DNA from: CAVSQX01 sp963730225
GTDB lineage: Bacteria > Planctomycetota > Phycisphaerae > Tepidisphaerales > Tepidisphaeraceae
Length of the DNA stretch: 64,000 nt
Direction of reading: 5' to 3'
Assembly: GCA_963730225.1 (NCBI GenBank)
Contig: CAVSQX010000004.1
Span: forward strand, 558,001-622,000
Part shown: one piece after another, positions 28,687-39,052 of the stretch
Layout: the number at the start of each line of letters is the position of its first letter
Position numbering within the stretch: the first letter of the stretch is position 1
The notes under the pieces: generated by a model
The model's database searches: none
What the model was told of the DNA's origin: nothing
Seen by the model: the letters and a program-made list of their open reading frames with translations, nothing else
Translations under genes and position numbers: made by a program

Positions 28687-30045
28687 TCAGTAATCCATTA
28701 GGCCGCTGATCAGTTCGTTGCCTCGGACGACTGCGATTCGAGCGCTGCTGCTGCCGCGCATCCGATTCAGAAAAACTCCCAGATCGTCCAGCGTTCGCAT
28801 TCGAAATCGGCCCAGTTGCACGATCACGTCGCCGGGCTGAACGCCCACCTTGTCGGCAACGCTGCCGCGAGCCACTTTGGTGACATACAGCCCACTGTCC
28901 ACCGCCAGATTGTTTTCCTGAACGATCGCCGGCATCACCACTTCGACGGTGATTCCGAGCTGCACATCGGCCAACGCCCGCACATCGGGAATCGGGGCAA
29001 CGGTTGGCACCACGGTTTGGTTTTCACCGCCGGCCCACACCAGTTTCAGCGGCACGCCGGCCTTGGCCGAGAGCAGCAGCGCGTAGGCGTCAACGATGTC
29101 TCCGATGTGCTGGCCGTCGATCGACTCCAGCGCTCTGGATTTGGAACCCGCCGCCGTCACCTCGGCCACCACCGTCGCCGGCTCGATCATTTGCCGGCTT
29201 TCGACCAGCTTCAGCGGCACCTCGACCTTGTTCGCCTGGGCCGGATTCATCAGCTCCGGAATGAGATCGCGCAGACGATCGATGGGGATGGCAAAGCCGA
29301 TGTTCTGCGCATCGCCGCGGATGGCGGTGTTGATACCGATCACCTGGCCGTACGCATTCAGCAGCGGGCCGCCGGAGTTGCCGGGATTGATGGCGGCGTC
29401 GGTTTGAATCAGGTCGCGCAGGGCCGCATTCTCGCCTCGCAGCGGAACATTGGATTGCTGTTGGCGGCTGGGATCGATATCACGATGCAGAGCCGAGACG
29501 ATTCCCGTGCTGACGGTGTGGCTGTATCCAAGCGGATTGCCCACCGCGATCACCGGTTCGCCGATCATCAGATCGTTGGATTCGCCCAGGTCCAGAATCG
29601 GCAGCGCCGAATCGCTGTGGATGCGCAGCAAGGCCAGATCGGCATCGGGATCGGTGCTGATTAGTTGAGCGGGCAGCTTGCGGCCATCGGCTAATTCGAC
29701 GCTGATCTGGCTGGCGTTGTCGACGACGTGATTGTTGGTGACGACATAGCCGTCGCGGTGAATGATAAACCCGCTGCCCAGAGAAGTGGCCGGCACTTGG
29801 ACCATTTGCCCGAAATTGAACTGCTGGAAGAACGGGTTCATCGCAAAGGGGCTCACCTGCCGAGTGACGGTTTTGCTGGCGGAGATGTTGACGACGGCGC
29901 CTTTGGTTTTTTCGACGACCTGCACGGTAACGGTTCGGCGAAGATTGATTCCCGGATCGGGCACGATCGCATCGGCGGCGAAAACGGCCACGGGAATGAA
30001 AATCCCGATCAAGACGGCCAGGCGATGGATTTTCGGTTTCATCAT
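28687..30045 (-). CDS. HtrA/DegP-like periplasmic serine protease
   Basis: The 452-aa protein has a signal peptide (about 1-24) and a trypsin-like domain with the complete triad His106 ('TNNHVVDN'), Asp136 ('DPDADLALL') and Ser224 ('NPGNSGGP'). Then come a degenerate middle PDZ-like region and a C-terminal PDZ domain ('LYVTKVARGSVADKVGVQPG'). HtrA proteases degrade misfolded envelope proteins. An insert rich in Gln/Arg lies between the Asp and Ser motifs. It is 11 bp upstream of garK on the same strand and may share its promoter. Confidence 0.9.
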   Translation of the reverse strand: MMKPKIHRLAVLIGIFIPVAVFAADAIVPDPGINLRRTVTVQVVEKTKGAVVNISASKTVTRQVSPFAMNPFFQQFNFGQMVQVPATSLGSGFIIHRDGYVVTNNHVVDNASQISVELADGRKLPAQLISTDPDADLALLRIHSDSALPILDLGESNDLMIGEPVIAVGNPLGYSHTVSTGIVSALHRDIDPSRQQQSNVPLRGENAALRDLIQTDAAINPGNSGGPLLNAYGQVIGINTAIRGDAQNIGFAIPIDRLRDLIPELMNPAQANKVEVPLKLVESRQMIEPATVVAEVTAAGSKSRALESIDGQHIGDIVDAYALLLSAKAGVPLKLVWAGGENQTVVPTVAPIPDVRALADVQLGITVEVVMPAIVQENNLAVDSGLYVTKVARGSVADKVGVQPGDVIVQLGRFRMRTLDDLGVFLNRMRGSSSARIAVVRGNELISGLMDY

Positions 30046-30084
30046 CGTAATTCTATCGACGTTTTACCTATGATATCATGGACC

Positions 30085-31101
30085 ATGCGACTGACACGAC
30101 TGATCGCCGTCGGTTTTCTTCTGCTGCTTCCCACTTTCGCCTCGGCCCAAAGCGAGGTCAACCTGCTGGCCATGGGCGATTGGGGCACCGACGGGCCCGA
30201 GCAGAAGCTGATCGCTAAAACCATGTCCACCTACGTCGCCGCCTCGCACAAAACTTTCGACGGCATGTTACTGGTGGGAGACAATTTTTACATGAATCTC
30301 CCCGGCGGCGTGAACGATCCGATGTGGCAGGCGGCGTTCGAGCAGATGTATGATCCGACAATCCTGAATTTCCCGTTCTTCGCGGTGCTGGGGAATCACG
30401 ACTATCAAAACGGCAAGGATGCGATCGAACTTCAGTACGCGCAGCTGCACCCCGATTCACGCTGGAAGCTGCCGGCCCGCTGGTATCGCATCGACATTCC
30501 CAAGGACCATCCGCTGGTGACGGCGTTGATGCTCGACAGCAACAAGGATGCGATGGGCGCCGACCGCTGGCAGCAGCAGAAAGATTGGCTCGCCGCCGAG
30601 CTGGCCAAGCCGCGCGGGCTGTGGACGATGTGCTGCGCCCACCATCCGCTGTTCAGCAACGGCGGACACGGCGACAACCCCGTGCTGCAAAACGAATGGG
30701 GACGACTCTTCGTGAAATACAACGTCGATTTCTACGTCTGCGGGCACGATCACGATCTTCAGCATCTGCAAATCCCGCGCTGGTTCACCAGCTTCGTGCT
30801 CGTCGGCGGCGGGGGAGCCGATGTGAAACTGATGCGCCACGACGACCGCGGCCCGATGTCGCGGCTGACGCACGGATTCGGCCATTTCGATTTCACGCCG
30901 CAGAGCGTCACGGTCTGCTACGTCAACGATCAGGACCAGATCATTCACGAATTCACGCGCGACAAATCGGGCAAAGTCACGGTGGTGATTTCCGGCGGCG
31001 ACGACAAAGCGGCGATCAACCCCCTGCGAGCGCTGGAGGGCTTCGGCGCATACACCCCGCCGGCCTCCCGGCCCAGCACGCAATCCGACGGCGGCGACTG
31101 A
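30085..31101 (+). CDS. Secreted purple-acid-phosphatase-like metallophosphoesterase
   Basis: From ATG 30085 the 338-aa protein has a signal peptide ('LIAVGFLLLLPTFASAQ') and the dinuclear-metal phosphoesterase motif series: 'LLAMGDWGTDG', 'LLVGDNFYMN', 'VLGNHDYQNG', 'CAHHPLFSNGGHGDN' and 'VCGHDHDLQHL'. The layout resembles tartrate-resistant acid phosphatases and should hydrolyse phosphate esters outside the cytoplasm. The longer frame back to 29728 runs antisense into the HtrA gene and is rejected. The gene is divergent from htrA with a 39-bp gap. Confidence 0.87.
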   Translation: MRLTRLIAVGFLLLLPTFASAQSEVNLLAMGDWGTDGPEQKLIAKTMSTYVAASHKTFDGMLLVGDNFYMNLPGGVNDPMWQAAFEQMYDPTILNFPFFAVLGNHDYQNGKDAIELQYAQLHPDSRWKLPARWYRIDIPKDHPLVTALMLDSNKDAMGADRWQQQKDWLAAELAKPRGLWTMCCAHHPLFSNGGHGDNPVLQNEWGRLFVKYNVDFYVCGHDHDLQHLQIPRWFTSFVLVGGGGADVKLMRHDDRGPMSRLTHGFGHFDFTPQSVTVCYVNDQDQIIHEFTRDKSGKVTVVISGGDDKAAINPLRALEGFGAYTPPASRPSTQSDGGD

Positions 31102-31143
31102 GCGTTTCGTGTTGACATCCATTGGACCGCGCGATAATCTCAC

Positions 31144-31179
31144 TTTGATCATTCAAAATGCGTCGATTGAATGATTAAA
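31144..31179. promoter_or_regulatory. Long inverted repeat upstream of mntH (candidate metalloregulator operator)
   Basis: ATCATTCAA (31148-31156) and TTGAATGAT (31167-31175) are perfect 9-bp complements around a 10-bp spacer. After one mismatch the symmetry extends into TTT...AAA (31144-31146, 31177-31179). It ends 17 bases before the mntH start, where a repressor would block transcription or translation initiation. A DtxR/MntR- or Fur-type manganese/iron regulator is a natural guess. Confidence 0.6.
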
Positions 31180-31195
31180 ATAGGCATGTGTTCCG

Positions 31196-32638
31196 ATGGA
31201 TAGCCCGACCAGCGAAAAATCGCCGCCAAGCACACTTTCTTATGCAACGCCCTATCTGCCCGAGCCGCATATCGGACATTTGTCGCTGGAGGGGATGCAC
31301 AGCAGCGTCGAGGTTCCGCACTTTGAGTCGGGGTTTTGGAGGCAGTGGCGCGCCTACGTCGGGCCGGCCCTGCTGATCAGCATCGGTTACATGGACCCGG
31401 GCAACTGGGGAACCGATCTTTCCGGGGGCGCATCCTTCAAATACGGCCTGCTCTGGGTCGTCGCCGTCGCCAGCATCATGGCGATTTTCCTTCAGGTTCT
31501 CTCCGCGCGGCTCGGTGTGGTCACCGGCAGGGATCTGGCCCAGTGCTGTCGCGACTGGTATCCGAAATGGACGCGCTGGCCCAACTGGCTGCTCTGCGAG
31601 TTGGCGATCGGCGCTTGCGATCTGGCCGAAGTGCTCGGCAGTGCCGTGGCGATCAATCTGCTGACCCACGGCCACATTCCCCTCATCTGGGCCGTCTGCA
31701 TCACCGCCGGCGACGTGCTGCTGCTGCTGGCTCTCCAGCGATACGGCATGCGGAAAATCGAAGCCATCGTCCTGGTGCTGATCTCGACCATCGCGGTTTG
31801 CTACTTCATCGAGATTTTTGTCCTCCCGCAGACCAAGCCAAGCTTTCTGGAAATGGGCAAGGCTCTGATCACTCCTGGATTTCGGCACGCGGGGATGCTT
31901 TATGTAGCGATCGGAATCATCGGGGCGACCGTGATGCCGCACAACCTGTATCTGCATTCGGCACTGGTTCAAAGCCGCAAGTTTCAAAAGGATGAAGGCG
32001 CCGTTCGCGCGGCCATTCGATTCAACACGATCGATTCCGCCGTGGCGCTCACGCTGGCATTTTTTGTGAATGCGGCCATTCTGGTGCTGGCGGCGATGGT
32101 TTTTTACCAGAAGCCCGGCGCGGTGGGCCTGGGCGGAAAATTCTTCCCGTTCAACGACGACACGCAATGGATTCAGGTCGCCTATTTGACCCTCGCCCCG
32201 CTGCTGGGCGTTGCGGCAGCCAGCCCGCTGTTTGCCATCGCCCTGCTGGCCAGCGGCCAGGCCAGCACGATCACCGGCACGTTGGCCGGGCAGGTGGTGA
32301 TGGAAGGCTTCATGCACTGGCGGCTTCGGCCGTGGGTGCGCCGGATGGTCACCCGGCTGCTGGCAATCATCCCCGCGATCCTGATCATCGGATTTCGCCC
32401 CAACAGCAGCGTCAACGATCTGCTCAACCTGAGCCAGGTGGTTCTGGCGATGCAATTGCCGCTGGCGATGTTTCCGTTGCTCCATTTCACCAGTTCGCGC
32501 AAACGCATGGGCAACTGGAAAAGCGGTTGGTTTCTGCTGATTTCCGCCTGGGGCAGCGCGATTCTGATCACAGCCCTGGACATTTACGGATTGCCCGACG
32601 CGGTCACACAGGCGTGGCAGGTTATCAGCGGTCACTGA
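31196..32638 (+). CDS. mntH: NRAMP-family divalent metal (Mn2+/Fe2+) transporter MntH
   Basis: The 480-aa protein has about eleven membrane helices after a 50-residue soluble N-terminus, which is longer than usual. The metal site is intact: 'GYMDPGNW' in helix 1 (Asp67, Asn70) and 'GATVMPHN' in helix 6 (Ala244, Met247), the combination that favours transition metals over Mg/Ca. It imports Mn2+ or Fe2+ with protons. It leads a three-gene unit: uspA starts ten bases after its stop and an outer-membrane protein follows with a four-base overlap. The inverted repeat just upstream suggests metal-dependent control. Confidence 0.93.
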   Translation: MDSPTSEKSPPSTLSYATPYLPEPHIGHLSLEGMHSSVEVPHFESGFWRQWRAYVGPALLISIGYMDPGNWGTDLSGGASFKYGLLWVVAVASIMAIFLQVLSARLGVVTGRDLAQCCRDWYPKWTRWPNWLLCELAIGACDLAEVLGSAVAINLLTHGHIPLIWAVCITAGDVLLLLALQRYGMRKIEAIVLVLISTIAVCYFIEIFVLPQTKPSFLEMGKALITPGFRHAGMLYVAIGIIGATVMPHNLYLHSALVQSRKFQKDEGAVRAAIRFNTIDSAVALTLAFFVNAAILVLAAMVFYQKPGAVGLGGKFFPFNDDTQWIQVAYLTLAPLLGVAAASPLFAIALLASGQASTITGTLAGQVVMEGFMHWRLRPWVRRMVTRLLAIIPAILIIGFRPNSSVNDLLNLSQVVLAMQLPLAMFPLLHFTSSRKRMGNWKSGWFLLISAWGSAILITALDIYGLPDAVTQAWQVISGH

Positions 32639-32647
32639 GAAGAAATT

Positions 32648-33064
32648 ATGTATGAATTGATCCTCGTCACACTCGACGCCACGCCGACGGACCGCGCGAT
32701 CATCAAGCACATCAAGGCGCTGGCGTCGACGATGAGCAGCCGGGTGACGCTGCTGCATGTCGCCGACGGCTGGGCTGCCCGCACGTTCGGGGCCGATGCG
32801 GTCAGCCCGGAAATTACCGAGGACAAAAACTATTTGGAAACGGTGCGCAGCGAATTCCAATCCGCCGGCATTCCGGTGGAGGCCTCGCTGGCCTACGGCG
32901 ATCCGGTGAAGGAGATCGTTCGCCTGGCCAACGAAAAACACTGCGATCTGGTGGCGATGAGCACGCACGGACACCGACTTCTGGCGGATGTGTTCCTCGG
33001 CACAACCGCCAGCCGGGTTCAACACAGCATCGATATTCCCGTCCTCCTGATTCGAGCGAGATGA
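32648..33064 (+). CDS. Universal stress protein (UspA family)
   Basis: The 138-aa single-domain protein begins 'MYELILVTLDATPTD' and ends with the ATP-binding Usp signature 'MSTHGHRLLADVFLGTTASR' and 'PVLLIRAR' (G-x2-G-like phosphate loop in altered form). Usp proteins bind ATP and modulate stress survival. Placement between a metal transporter and an outer-membrane protein, with a ten-base gap and a four-base overlap, implies co-translation and a role in the same metal or oxidative response. Confidence 0.88.
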   Translation: MYELILVTLDATPTDRAIIKHIKALASTMSSRVTLLHVADGWAARTFGADAVSPEITEDKNYLETVRSEFQSAGIPVEASLAYGDPVKEIVRLANEKHCDLVAMSTHGHRLLADVFLGTTASRVQHSIDIPVLLIRAR

Positions 33065-33897
33065 AATGCTGCTTGGGCCTTGTTCTGCTTTGCTGCTGCT
33101 GTACGGCAGGCGCGGATCCTCCCAGCACCACACAGCCCGCGCCGGCTGAAATCTACACCCTGTTCAATCCGGTTCCCGAGAATCAGCTTCGGCCGATGGA
33201 TACCGATCGGCCCAATCAAACCAACACGCCGCACACGATCGACGCCGGGCATCTGCAAATCGAGACCGGTTTTTTCCAATACAATTACGATCGCGATCTG
33301 TACCAGGGGGCCAATTCGCGCTCGTATGGCGTGGACGTGGGCCAGTTCAATTTCCGACTGGGCGTTTTGCCCGATCTGGAATTGAACGCGATCGTCGATT
33401 CGTGGAACTATCTCGACACGACCGATTTGCCCAGCGGCCATTCGACGCGGCAAAATGGATTTGGCGACACGATCGTCGGCGGCAAGCTGAACTTCTGGGG
33501 CAACGACTGTAGCGATGCCGTGTGGGCCAGCGGGCTGGGCATTCAGCCGCAGTTCAAAATTCCCACCGCGCCCCAGCCACTGGGCAACGGGCACGCCGAG
33601 TTGTTTGTCGGATTGCCGTTTCTGATCAATCTTCCCGCCGGGTTTCATCTCGGTTTGCAGCCGACCGTTTCCTGGGAGCGAAACAGCACCGACAACGGCG
33701 ATGTCACCGGCTTGCAAAATTCCGCGTCGATCGACCGCGTCTTTTTTGAGCGGCTCGACATTTATCTGGAATATTGGTCGCATGTCAGCACGGAACACCA
33801 TCAGGAAGCGCAGCAAACCTGCGATGTCGGATTTACGCTTCCCGCAACCGACAACATCGTGCTGGATGCCGGGTTCAACCTCGGCCTCAACAAGGCT

Positions 33898-34855
<958 letters not shown>

Positions 34856-35526
34856 ATGAGTCCGCTGGGGCTTCGGCTCTATCGCGATGCGATCGACATC
34901 AGCGTCTACAGCTTCCCCAACGGCACGCCCAGCGGTCGAGCCACGAATTCGACCTGGTTTTTGTGGACGGAAGGCACGCAGGCCGACGTTTTTGGTATCG
35001 TCACCAAAGTTACGATCGGCGTCCTCGCCACGCAGCAGGATCGACTTTTTTTTCGAAGTCGGGCATGCACCGATCTGGTGATCTGGTTATCTTGACGCCG
35101 CCATGTTTCATCGGGGGTGCCTTGCGATCAGCGCGGACCGGCCAATGACGGTATCTGCGCGATGACACCGATAACCAGGTCGTCTATTCCACCGATCTGA
35201 GACGAGGTCAGGTCATGAGATTCGATCCCGCGGTGGACGCCGTGCGGATCGACGGCAACACGTCGCCCCAGGGGATCAGCGATCCCGGTGACGATCACTC
35301 CATTTACTTCGCCCGTTCCACGCAACCCGATCGAGTAGATGTCAGCAGCAATGTGGTGACCGGCACTGACGCCAACGGCGTCACGACCGTTCATGTGCCG
35401 GTCGGAACCCAGGTCGATGTGCAGAGGGAACCATCGGTGCAGAATTAACCAGCGGCTTTGCGACCCGTTGGGCTCTCTCGCCCCCGCGTGTTCGGTCAGT
35501 TTGCTTTTTATTTGCAGAGGCCAGAA
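34856..35526. other. Region with two degenerate open stretches, no recognised gene
   Basis: Beyond the integrase break lies a plus-strand open stretch (about 34823-35095, 'LAYKSGQMSPLGLRLYRDAI'...). A second runs from just after a TGA at 35146-35148 to a stop at 35446-35448 ('YLRDDTDNQVVYSTDLRRGQ'...). The second has protein-like composition (acidic, beta-rich, 'GDDHSIYFARS') and could be the C-terminal part of a small secreted protein whose start is lost. Neither matches a family I recognise. Confidence 0.4.
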
Positions 35527-35946
35527 ATGAACACGATTCCCCAATCCGCTCAATCGATGGCCGAACAAATTGCTCAAGCGGCAACGGCGTTCCAGCAGCA
35601 ACGAACCGGCCACGAGCCCAAATCGGTGAGCGTCGTGCTCAGCGGGGACACGCTGGTGGTCACGCTGCACGGGGCATTGTCGCCGGCCGAGCAGGCCATG
35701 GCGCAGAGCCCCAAGGGTGCTGCGAAGGTGCAGGAGTTTCACCGGCAGCTGTTTAACAACGCATCGGAAATGCTCCGCGAGGAAATCAAGCGGATCACGG
35801 GAATGGACGTTCGCGAAGCCACTGCGGAGTTGGAGCCGACGTCCGGCGCCATCGTCCAGGTCTTCACCAGCGGCACCATGGTGCAAGTGTTCCTCCTTTC
35901 CGGCAAGGTGCCGGCCGGAAACTTCAACACCTTAAGCAAAATATGA
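35527..35946 (+). CDS. DUF2294 / MpsC-like protein
   Basis: From ATG 35527 the protein is 139 aa. The core 'KSVSVVLSGDTLVVTLHGAL' followed by 'SPAEQAMAQSPKGAAKVQEF', 'LREEIKRITGMDVREATAEL' and a final 'AIVQVFTSG' strand matches the DUF2294 (MpsC C-terminal-like) family. That family was named from a staphylococcal Na+-translocating membrane-potential system, and most stand-alone members are uncharacterised. It opens a same-strand series of small membrane and stress genes. Confidence 0.7.
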   Translation: MNTIPQSAQSMAEQIAQAATAFQQQRTGHEPKSVSVVLSGDTLVVTLHGALSPAEQAMAQSPKGAAKVQEFHRQLFNNASEMLREEIKRITGMDVREATAELEPTSGAIVQVFTSGTMVQVFLLSGKVPAGNFNTLSKI

Positions 35947-35992
35947 AGCGACTTCGGTTGCTTGGCCTTCAACATCACTGAAAGGAATTTAT

Positions 35993-36157
35993 ATGGGACT
36001 CATTCTGCTCATTATCGTGATCATGTTGCTAGTAGGCGGATTACCGCGCTGGGGATACAGCCGCAATTGGGGATACGGCCCCAGCGGAGGCTTGGGATTG
36101 GTTCTGCTGATCCTGGTGATATTGATGATCTGCAACGTGCTCCCTTACCGATTGTGA
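35993..36157 (+). CDS. DUF3309 small membrane protein
   Basis: A 54-aa protein preceded by AAAGGA. The sequence 'MGLILLIIVIMLLVGGLPRW' then 'GYSRNWGYGPSGGLGLVLLI' is the DUF3309 family pattern: two hydrophobic helices linked by a Trp/Tyr/Gly-rich loop. Members are common in soil bacteria, often beside stress genes; function unknown. It follows the MpsC-like gene by 46 bp. Confidence 0.8.
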   Translation: MGLILLIIVIMLLVGGLPRWGYSRNWGYGPSGGLGLVLLILVILMICNVLPYRL

Positions 36158-36179
36158 ACGATCGATCAAGGAGATTCAG

Positions 36180-36375
36180 ATGCTTCGCTTCTTAGGCGTG
36201 CTCGTTGTCCTTTTGGCATTAATAGCGGGCTTTGGATATTACCGCGGTTGGTTCCGCGCGACATCGCAGGATGCCTATGGCCATGGCGCCGTCACCGTGA
36301 CCGTGGACAAGGACAAAATCGACCAGGACAAAGCTACGCGCGGAGCAGCACGTGCAGGATTTAGGCCACAAATAA
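36180..36375 (+). CDS. Small single-helix membrane-anchored protein, frameshifted
   Basis: ATG 36180 has AAGGAGA upstream. The protein starts 'MLRFLGVLVVLLALIAGFGY', one membrane helix, then 'VTVTVDKDKIDQDKA'. The expected ending 'EQHVQDLGHK' plus TAA (36373-36375) is in the next frame. One extra base near 36335 (after GCTACG) accounts for it. Proteins of this shape (helix, Thr/Val-rich strand, 'VDKDKI...LGHK') recur in planctomycetes and other soil bacteria without a known role. Confidence 0.6.
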
Positions 36376-36436
36376 GCGACACATTCAACGGCAGGGAGGC
36401 CCGCTGTCTCCCGGCCGTTTCAGGAGTAAACACATA

Positions 36437-36973
36437 TTGGACACAAATTCAGTCGTTGCCATGTTCGATCAACACACGCAGGCGGAGGAAGCGGTCAAAC
36501 AGCTACAGCAAGCCGGCTTCGATATGAAAAAGCTGTCGATCGTCGGCAAAGGCTATCACTCGGAAGAGAATGTCGTGGGCTATTACACCACCGGCGAGCG
36601 GATGATGCATTGGGGCAAGTTCGGCGCCTTCTGGGGCGGCATCTGGGGACTTCTGTTCGGGTCCGCCTTTTTCATGATTCCCGGGATCGGGCCATTGGCG
36701 ATGGCAGGACCGATCGTCGGGTGGATCGCCGGGGCCCTGGAGGGAGCAGCCGTCGTCGGCGGCCTGAGCGCCATCGGCGCGGCGCTCTACAGCATCGGCA
36801 TTCCAAAGAAAAGCATCTTGCAGTACGAAACATCGCTCAAGGCCGGCAAGTTCATGCTGGTAGCCCACGGAACGCCGGATGAAGTCACGCGCGCCAAGGC
36901 GATTCTTGCCACCTCGGGCGCATCGGAAACTCGGTTGCACCTGGCTGATGCACCTGTTGCGGCACTCGCCTGA
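36437..36973 (+). CDS. General-stress-protein-like membrane protein (GSP17M/DUF1269 type)
   Basis: The 178-aa protein starts at TTG 36437, with AGGAG at 36422-36426. This start is preferred over ATG 36461 because the preceding residues 'TNSVVAMFDQHTQAEEAVKQ' belong to the conserved fold. It has an N-terminal ferredoxin-like beta-alpha repeat, 'GFDMKKLSIVGKGY', and a central Gly/Ala-rich hydrophobic hairpin ('AFWGGIWGLLFGSAFFMIPG', 'GPIVGWIAGALEGAAVVGGL'). A second ferredoxin-like half follows. The family is stress-induced in several bacteria. Confidence 0.75.
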   Translation: MDTNSVVAMFDQHTQAEEAVKQLQQAGFDMKKLSIVGKGYHSEENVVGYYTTGERMMHWGKFGAFWGGIWGLLFGSAFFMIPGIGPLAMAGPIVGWIAGALEGAAVVGGLSAIGAALYSIGIPKKSILQYETSLKAGKFMLVAHGTPDEVTRAKAILATSGASETRLHLADAPVAALA

Positions 36974-37059
36974 CAAGCGGGCCTTGTGCATTTGCGATTA
37001 AAATTCGCGGCGGCGAGTTTCTCCCCGCATTTTCTGGCATCCCTATTGGGAGTCATAAG

Positions 37060-38184
37060 ATGTCAACCCCAACCATCGCACAGACAGACGGATCGCCGGT
37101 GAAATTCAATGGCAGCGATCGCTTTATCCGTGAACTGCGTCGGCGCGTGGATGAATATTTCGATCAAACCGGCCGACGGCGACGGGATTGCCCTCAAATG
37201 TACTTCAAGACGGCCACCATCCTCGCCTGGTTCGTCGCCGCTTACGTGCTGCTGTTGTTCGTCGCCACGAGTTGGTGGACGATTGTCCCGCTGGCGGTCG
37301 TGCTTGGGCTTTCCATGGCAGCCATTGGCTTTAACATCCAGCACGATGGTAGCCACAAAGGGTATTCCAGCAGGCAATGGGTCAATAAGATTATGTCCTT
37401 GACGCTGGATCTGGTGGGGGGAAGTTCTTACCTCTGGAATTGGAAACACAACGCCATCCATCACACCTATCCGAACGTTGACGGCCAGGATGACGATATC
37501 AACATCGGATGGCTGGGCCGGCTGACGCCTCAGCAGCCCCGTTACAAGTTTCACCGTTTTCAGGGAATTTATCTTTGGCTGCTGTACGGATTCCTCGCGA
37601 TTAAATGGCACTTGTTCGATGATTTCTGCAACGTTACCACGGGGAGGATAGGCAGCCACAGCATACCGCGGCCCAAGGGGAACGATTTGCTTACATTCAT
37701 CGGCGGCAAAATCGTGTTCTTCTCCCTGGCCTTTGTGATTCCGATGTTACTGCACCCCTGGTGGGCGGTGCTGGGCGTCTACGCCCTAGCAGCTTTTACG
37801 TGCGGCGTCGTTCTGAGCGTGGTCTTCCAATTGGCCCACTGCCTGGGTGAAGCAGAATTTCCGGTGGCGGTCGTGTCCGCGGATGGAAACGCTCGGCTGC
37901 AAACGGAGTGGGCAGTCCATCAGGTACAGACAACCGTCGATTTCGCTCGTGACAACCGTCTCCTTGGATGGTTTGTAGGCGGTCTCAATTTCCAGATTGA
38001 GCACCACTTGTTTCACAAGATTTGTCACGTTCACTACCCGGCCGTTTCGAAAGTGGTCGAGGAAGTCAGTCGGGAATTCGGCGTTCGGTATACTGCACAC
38101 CCAACTTTTTTTGCGGCGGTGGCGTCGCATTATCATTGGCTGACGCTCATGGGACGACCGGCCGATTTACCGAATAATGCGTAG
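37060..38184 (+). CDS. Front-end acyl-lipid fatty acid desaturase
   Basis: The 374-aa membrane enzyme carries the three di-iron histidine boxes in order: 'HDGSHKG', 'HNAIHHTYPN' and 'QIEHHLFHKICHVHYP'. Gln in the third box is typical of delta-5/delta-6 front-end desaturases. Four predicted membrane helices flank them. It introduces a double bond into membrane acyl chains using O2 and reduced ferredoxin; there is no fused cytochrome b5 domain. GGGAG precedes ATG 37060. It sits among small stress/membrane genes, consistent with adjusting membrane fluidity. Confidence 0.88.
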   Translation: MSTPTIAQTDGSPVKFNGSDRFIRELRRRVDEYFDQTGRRRRDCPQMYFKTATILAWFVAAYVLLLFVATSWWTIVPLAVVLGLSMAAIGFNIQHDGSHKGYSSRQWVNKIMSLTLDLVGGSSYLWNWKHNAIHHTYPNVDGQDDDINIGWLGRLTPQQPRYKFHRFQGIYLWLLYGFLAIKWHLFDDFCNVTTGRIGSHSIPRPKGNDLLTFIGGKIVFFSLAFVIPMLLHPWWAVLGVYALAAFTCGVVLSVVFQLAHCLGEAEFPVAVVSADGNARLQTEWAVHQVQTTVDFARDNRLLGWFVGGLNFQIEHHLFHKICHVHYPAVSKVVEEVSREFGVRYTAHPTFFAAVASHYHWLTLMGRPADLPNNA

Positions 38185-38240
38185 GACCCGAAGCGTATAT
38201 AGATTCGGTGACGAGCGCGATCGGCAATAGGACTATCAAA

Positions 38241-38918
38241 ATGGAATCGCAGTTATCCGGCACGCACCAGAAGATTTACCAGCGTATATTCGAACACCCT
38301 CTGCCTCACAACCTACAGTGGCGGAACGTGTGGTCGATGCTCGGCTCTATGACGGACGTGGAAATGGTCGAGGATAGTAAAGGAACCCTCAAAGCAACGC
38401 GGAACGGCCAAATGTTGACGCTGCATCGTCCTCGCGGCAAGGACATGGTCGACAAGAAGGAATTGACGCAAATCCGTCATTTCCTGGAGCGGTCTGACAC
38501 GGCTGCAGCACCGCCCGCAGCAGTTGGCACACATCTGCTGGTGGTGATCGATCATCGCGAGGCGCGGATTTATAGTGCAGAGTTGCACGGTTCGATCCCG
38601 CAACGGATCGTGCCTTATGATCCATTTGGCTACGGCCGGGATTTGCATTACAAGCAGGACGATTCGAACGGCCAACGAAAACCCGAACGGAGGAGTTTTT
38701 ACGAAGCGGTAGCCAGTACGTTGCATGGTGCGCAGCAGATTTTGATGTTCGGCACGGGCACGGGCTCCAGCAGCGCGATGGAGCAATTACTCTTGAATCT
38801 AAAACTGCATCAGCACGATGTGGCCGAGCGAGTCGTCGGCTCAATCGCAGTAGACGAGCACCATTTGACTGAAGATCAGTTGCTGGAAATGGCTCGGAAG
38901 ATGTTTGTTGTGGCCTGA
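38241..38918 (+). CDS. Conserved hypothetical stress-type protein
   Basis: ATG 38241 gives 225 aa; a GTG at 38208 would add eleven residues. The N-terminal 75 residues ('HQKIYQRIFEHPLPHNLQWR', 'VEDSKGTLKATRNGQMLTLH') look like a small HicA-like double-stranded-RNA-binding fold. After a linker comes 'HLLVVIDHREARIYSAELHG' and 'FYEAVASTLHGAQQILMFGT', similar to the release-factor-like/host-attachment class of proteins. This two-part protein occurs in many soil bacteria under no assigned name. I cannot give a reaction. It follows the desaturase by 56 bp. Confidence 0.6.
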   Translation: MESQLSGTHQKIYQRIFEHPLPHNLQWRNVWSMLGSMTDVEMVEDSKGTLKATRNGQMLTLHRPRGKDMVDKKELTQIRHFLERSDTAAAPPAAVGTHLLVVIDHREARIYSAELHGSIPQRIVPYDPFGYGRDLHYKQDDSNGQRKPERRSFYEAVASTLHGAQQILMFGTGTGSSSAMEQLLLNLKLHQHDVAERVVGSIAVDEHHLTEDQLLEMARKMFVVA

Positions 38919-39052
38919 CTCAAGCGGACGGCGCAGAATTGATGTGCTCCCCGAAACCTGATCCAGGGATAATGAGGATGTTTTCGGCGTTTTGGCCATC
39001 ATGCAGCCGGTTGAAGAACGGGCTGAAGAACGGAGATGAAGCCGTCGAGTTT

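Noticed and set aside
31175..33133. A 652-codon minus-strand frame
   Set aside because: Antisense to mntH, usp and the start of the barrel gene; the sense frames have unmistakable family motifs.
38241..38465. HicA toxin of a HicAB pair
   Set aside because: The HicA-like fold is fused to a larger domain and no HicB antitoxin is adjacent.
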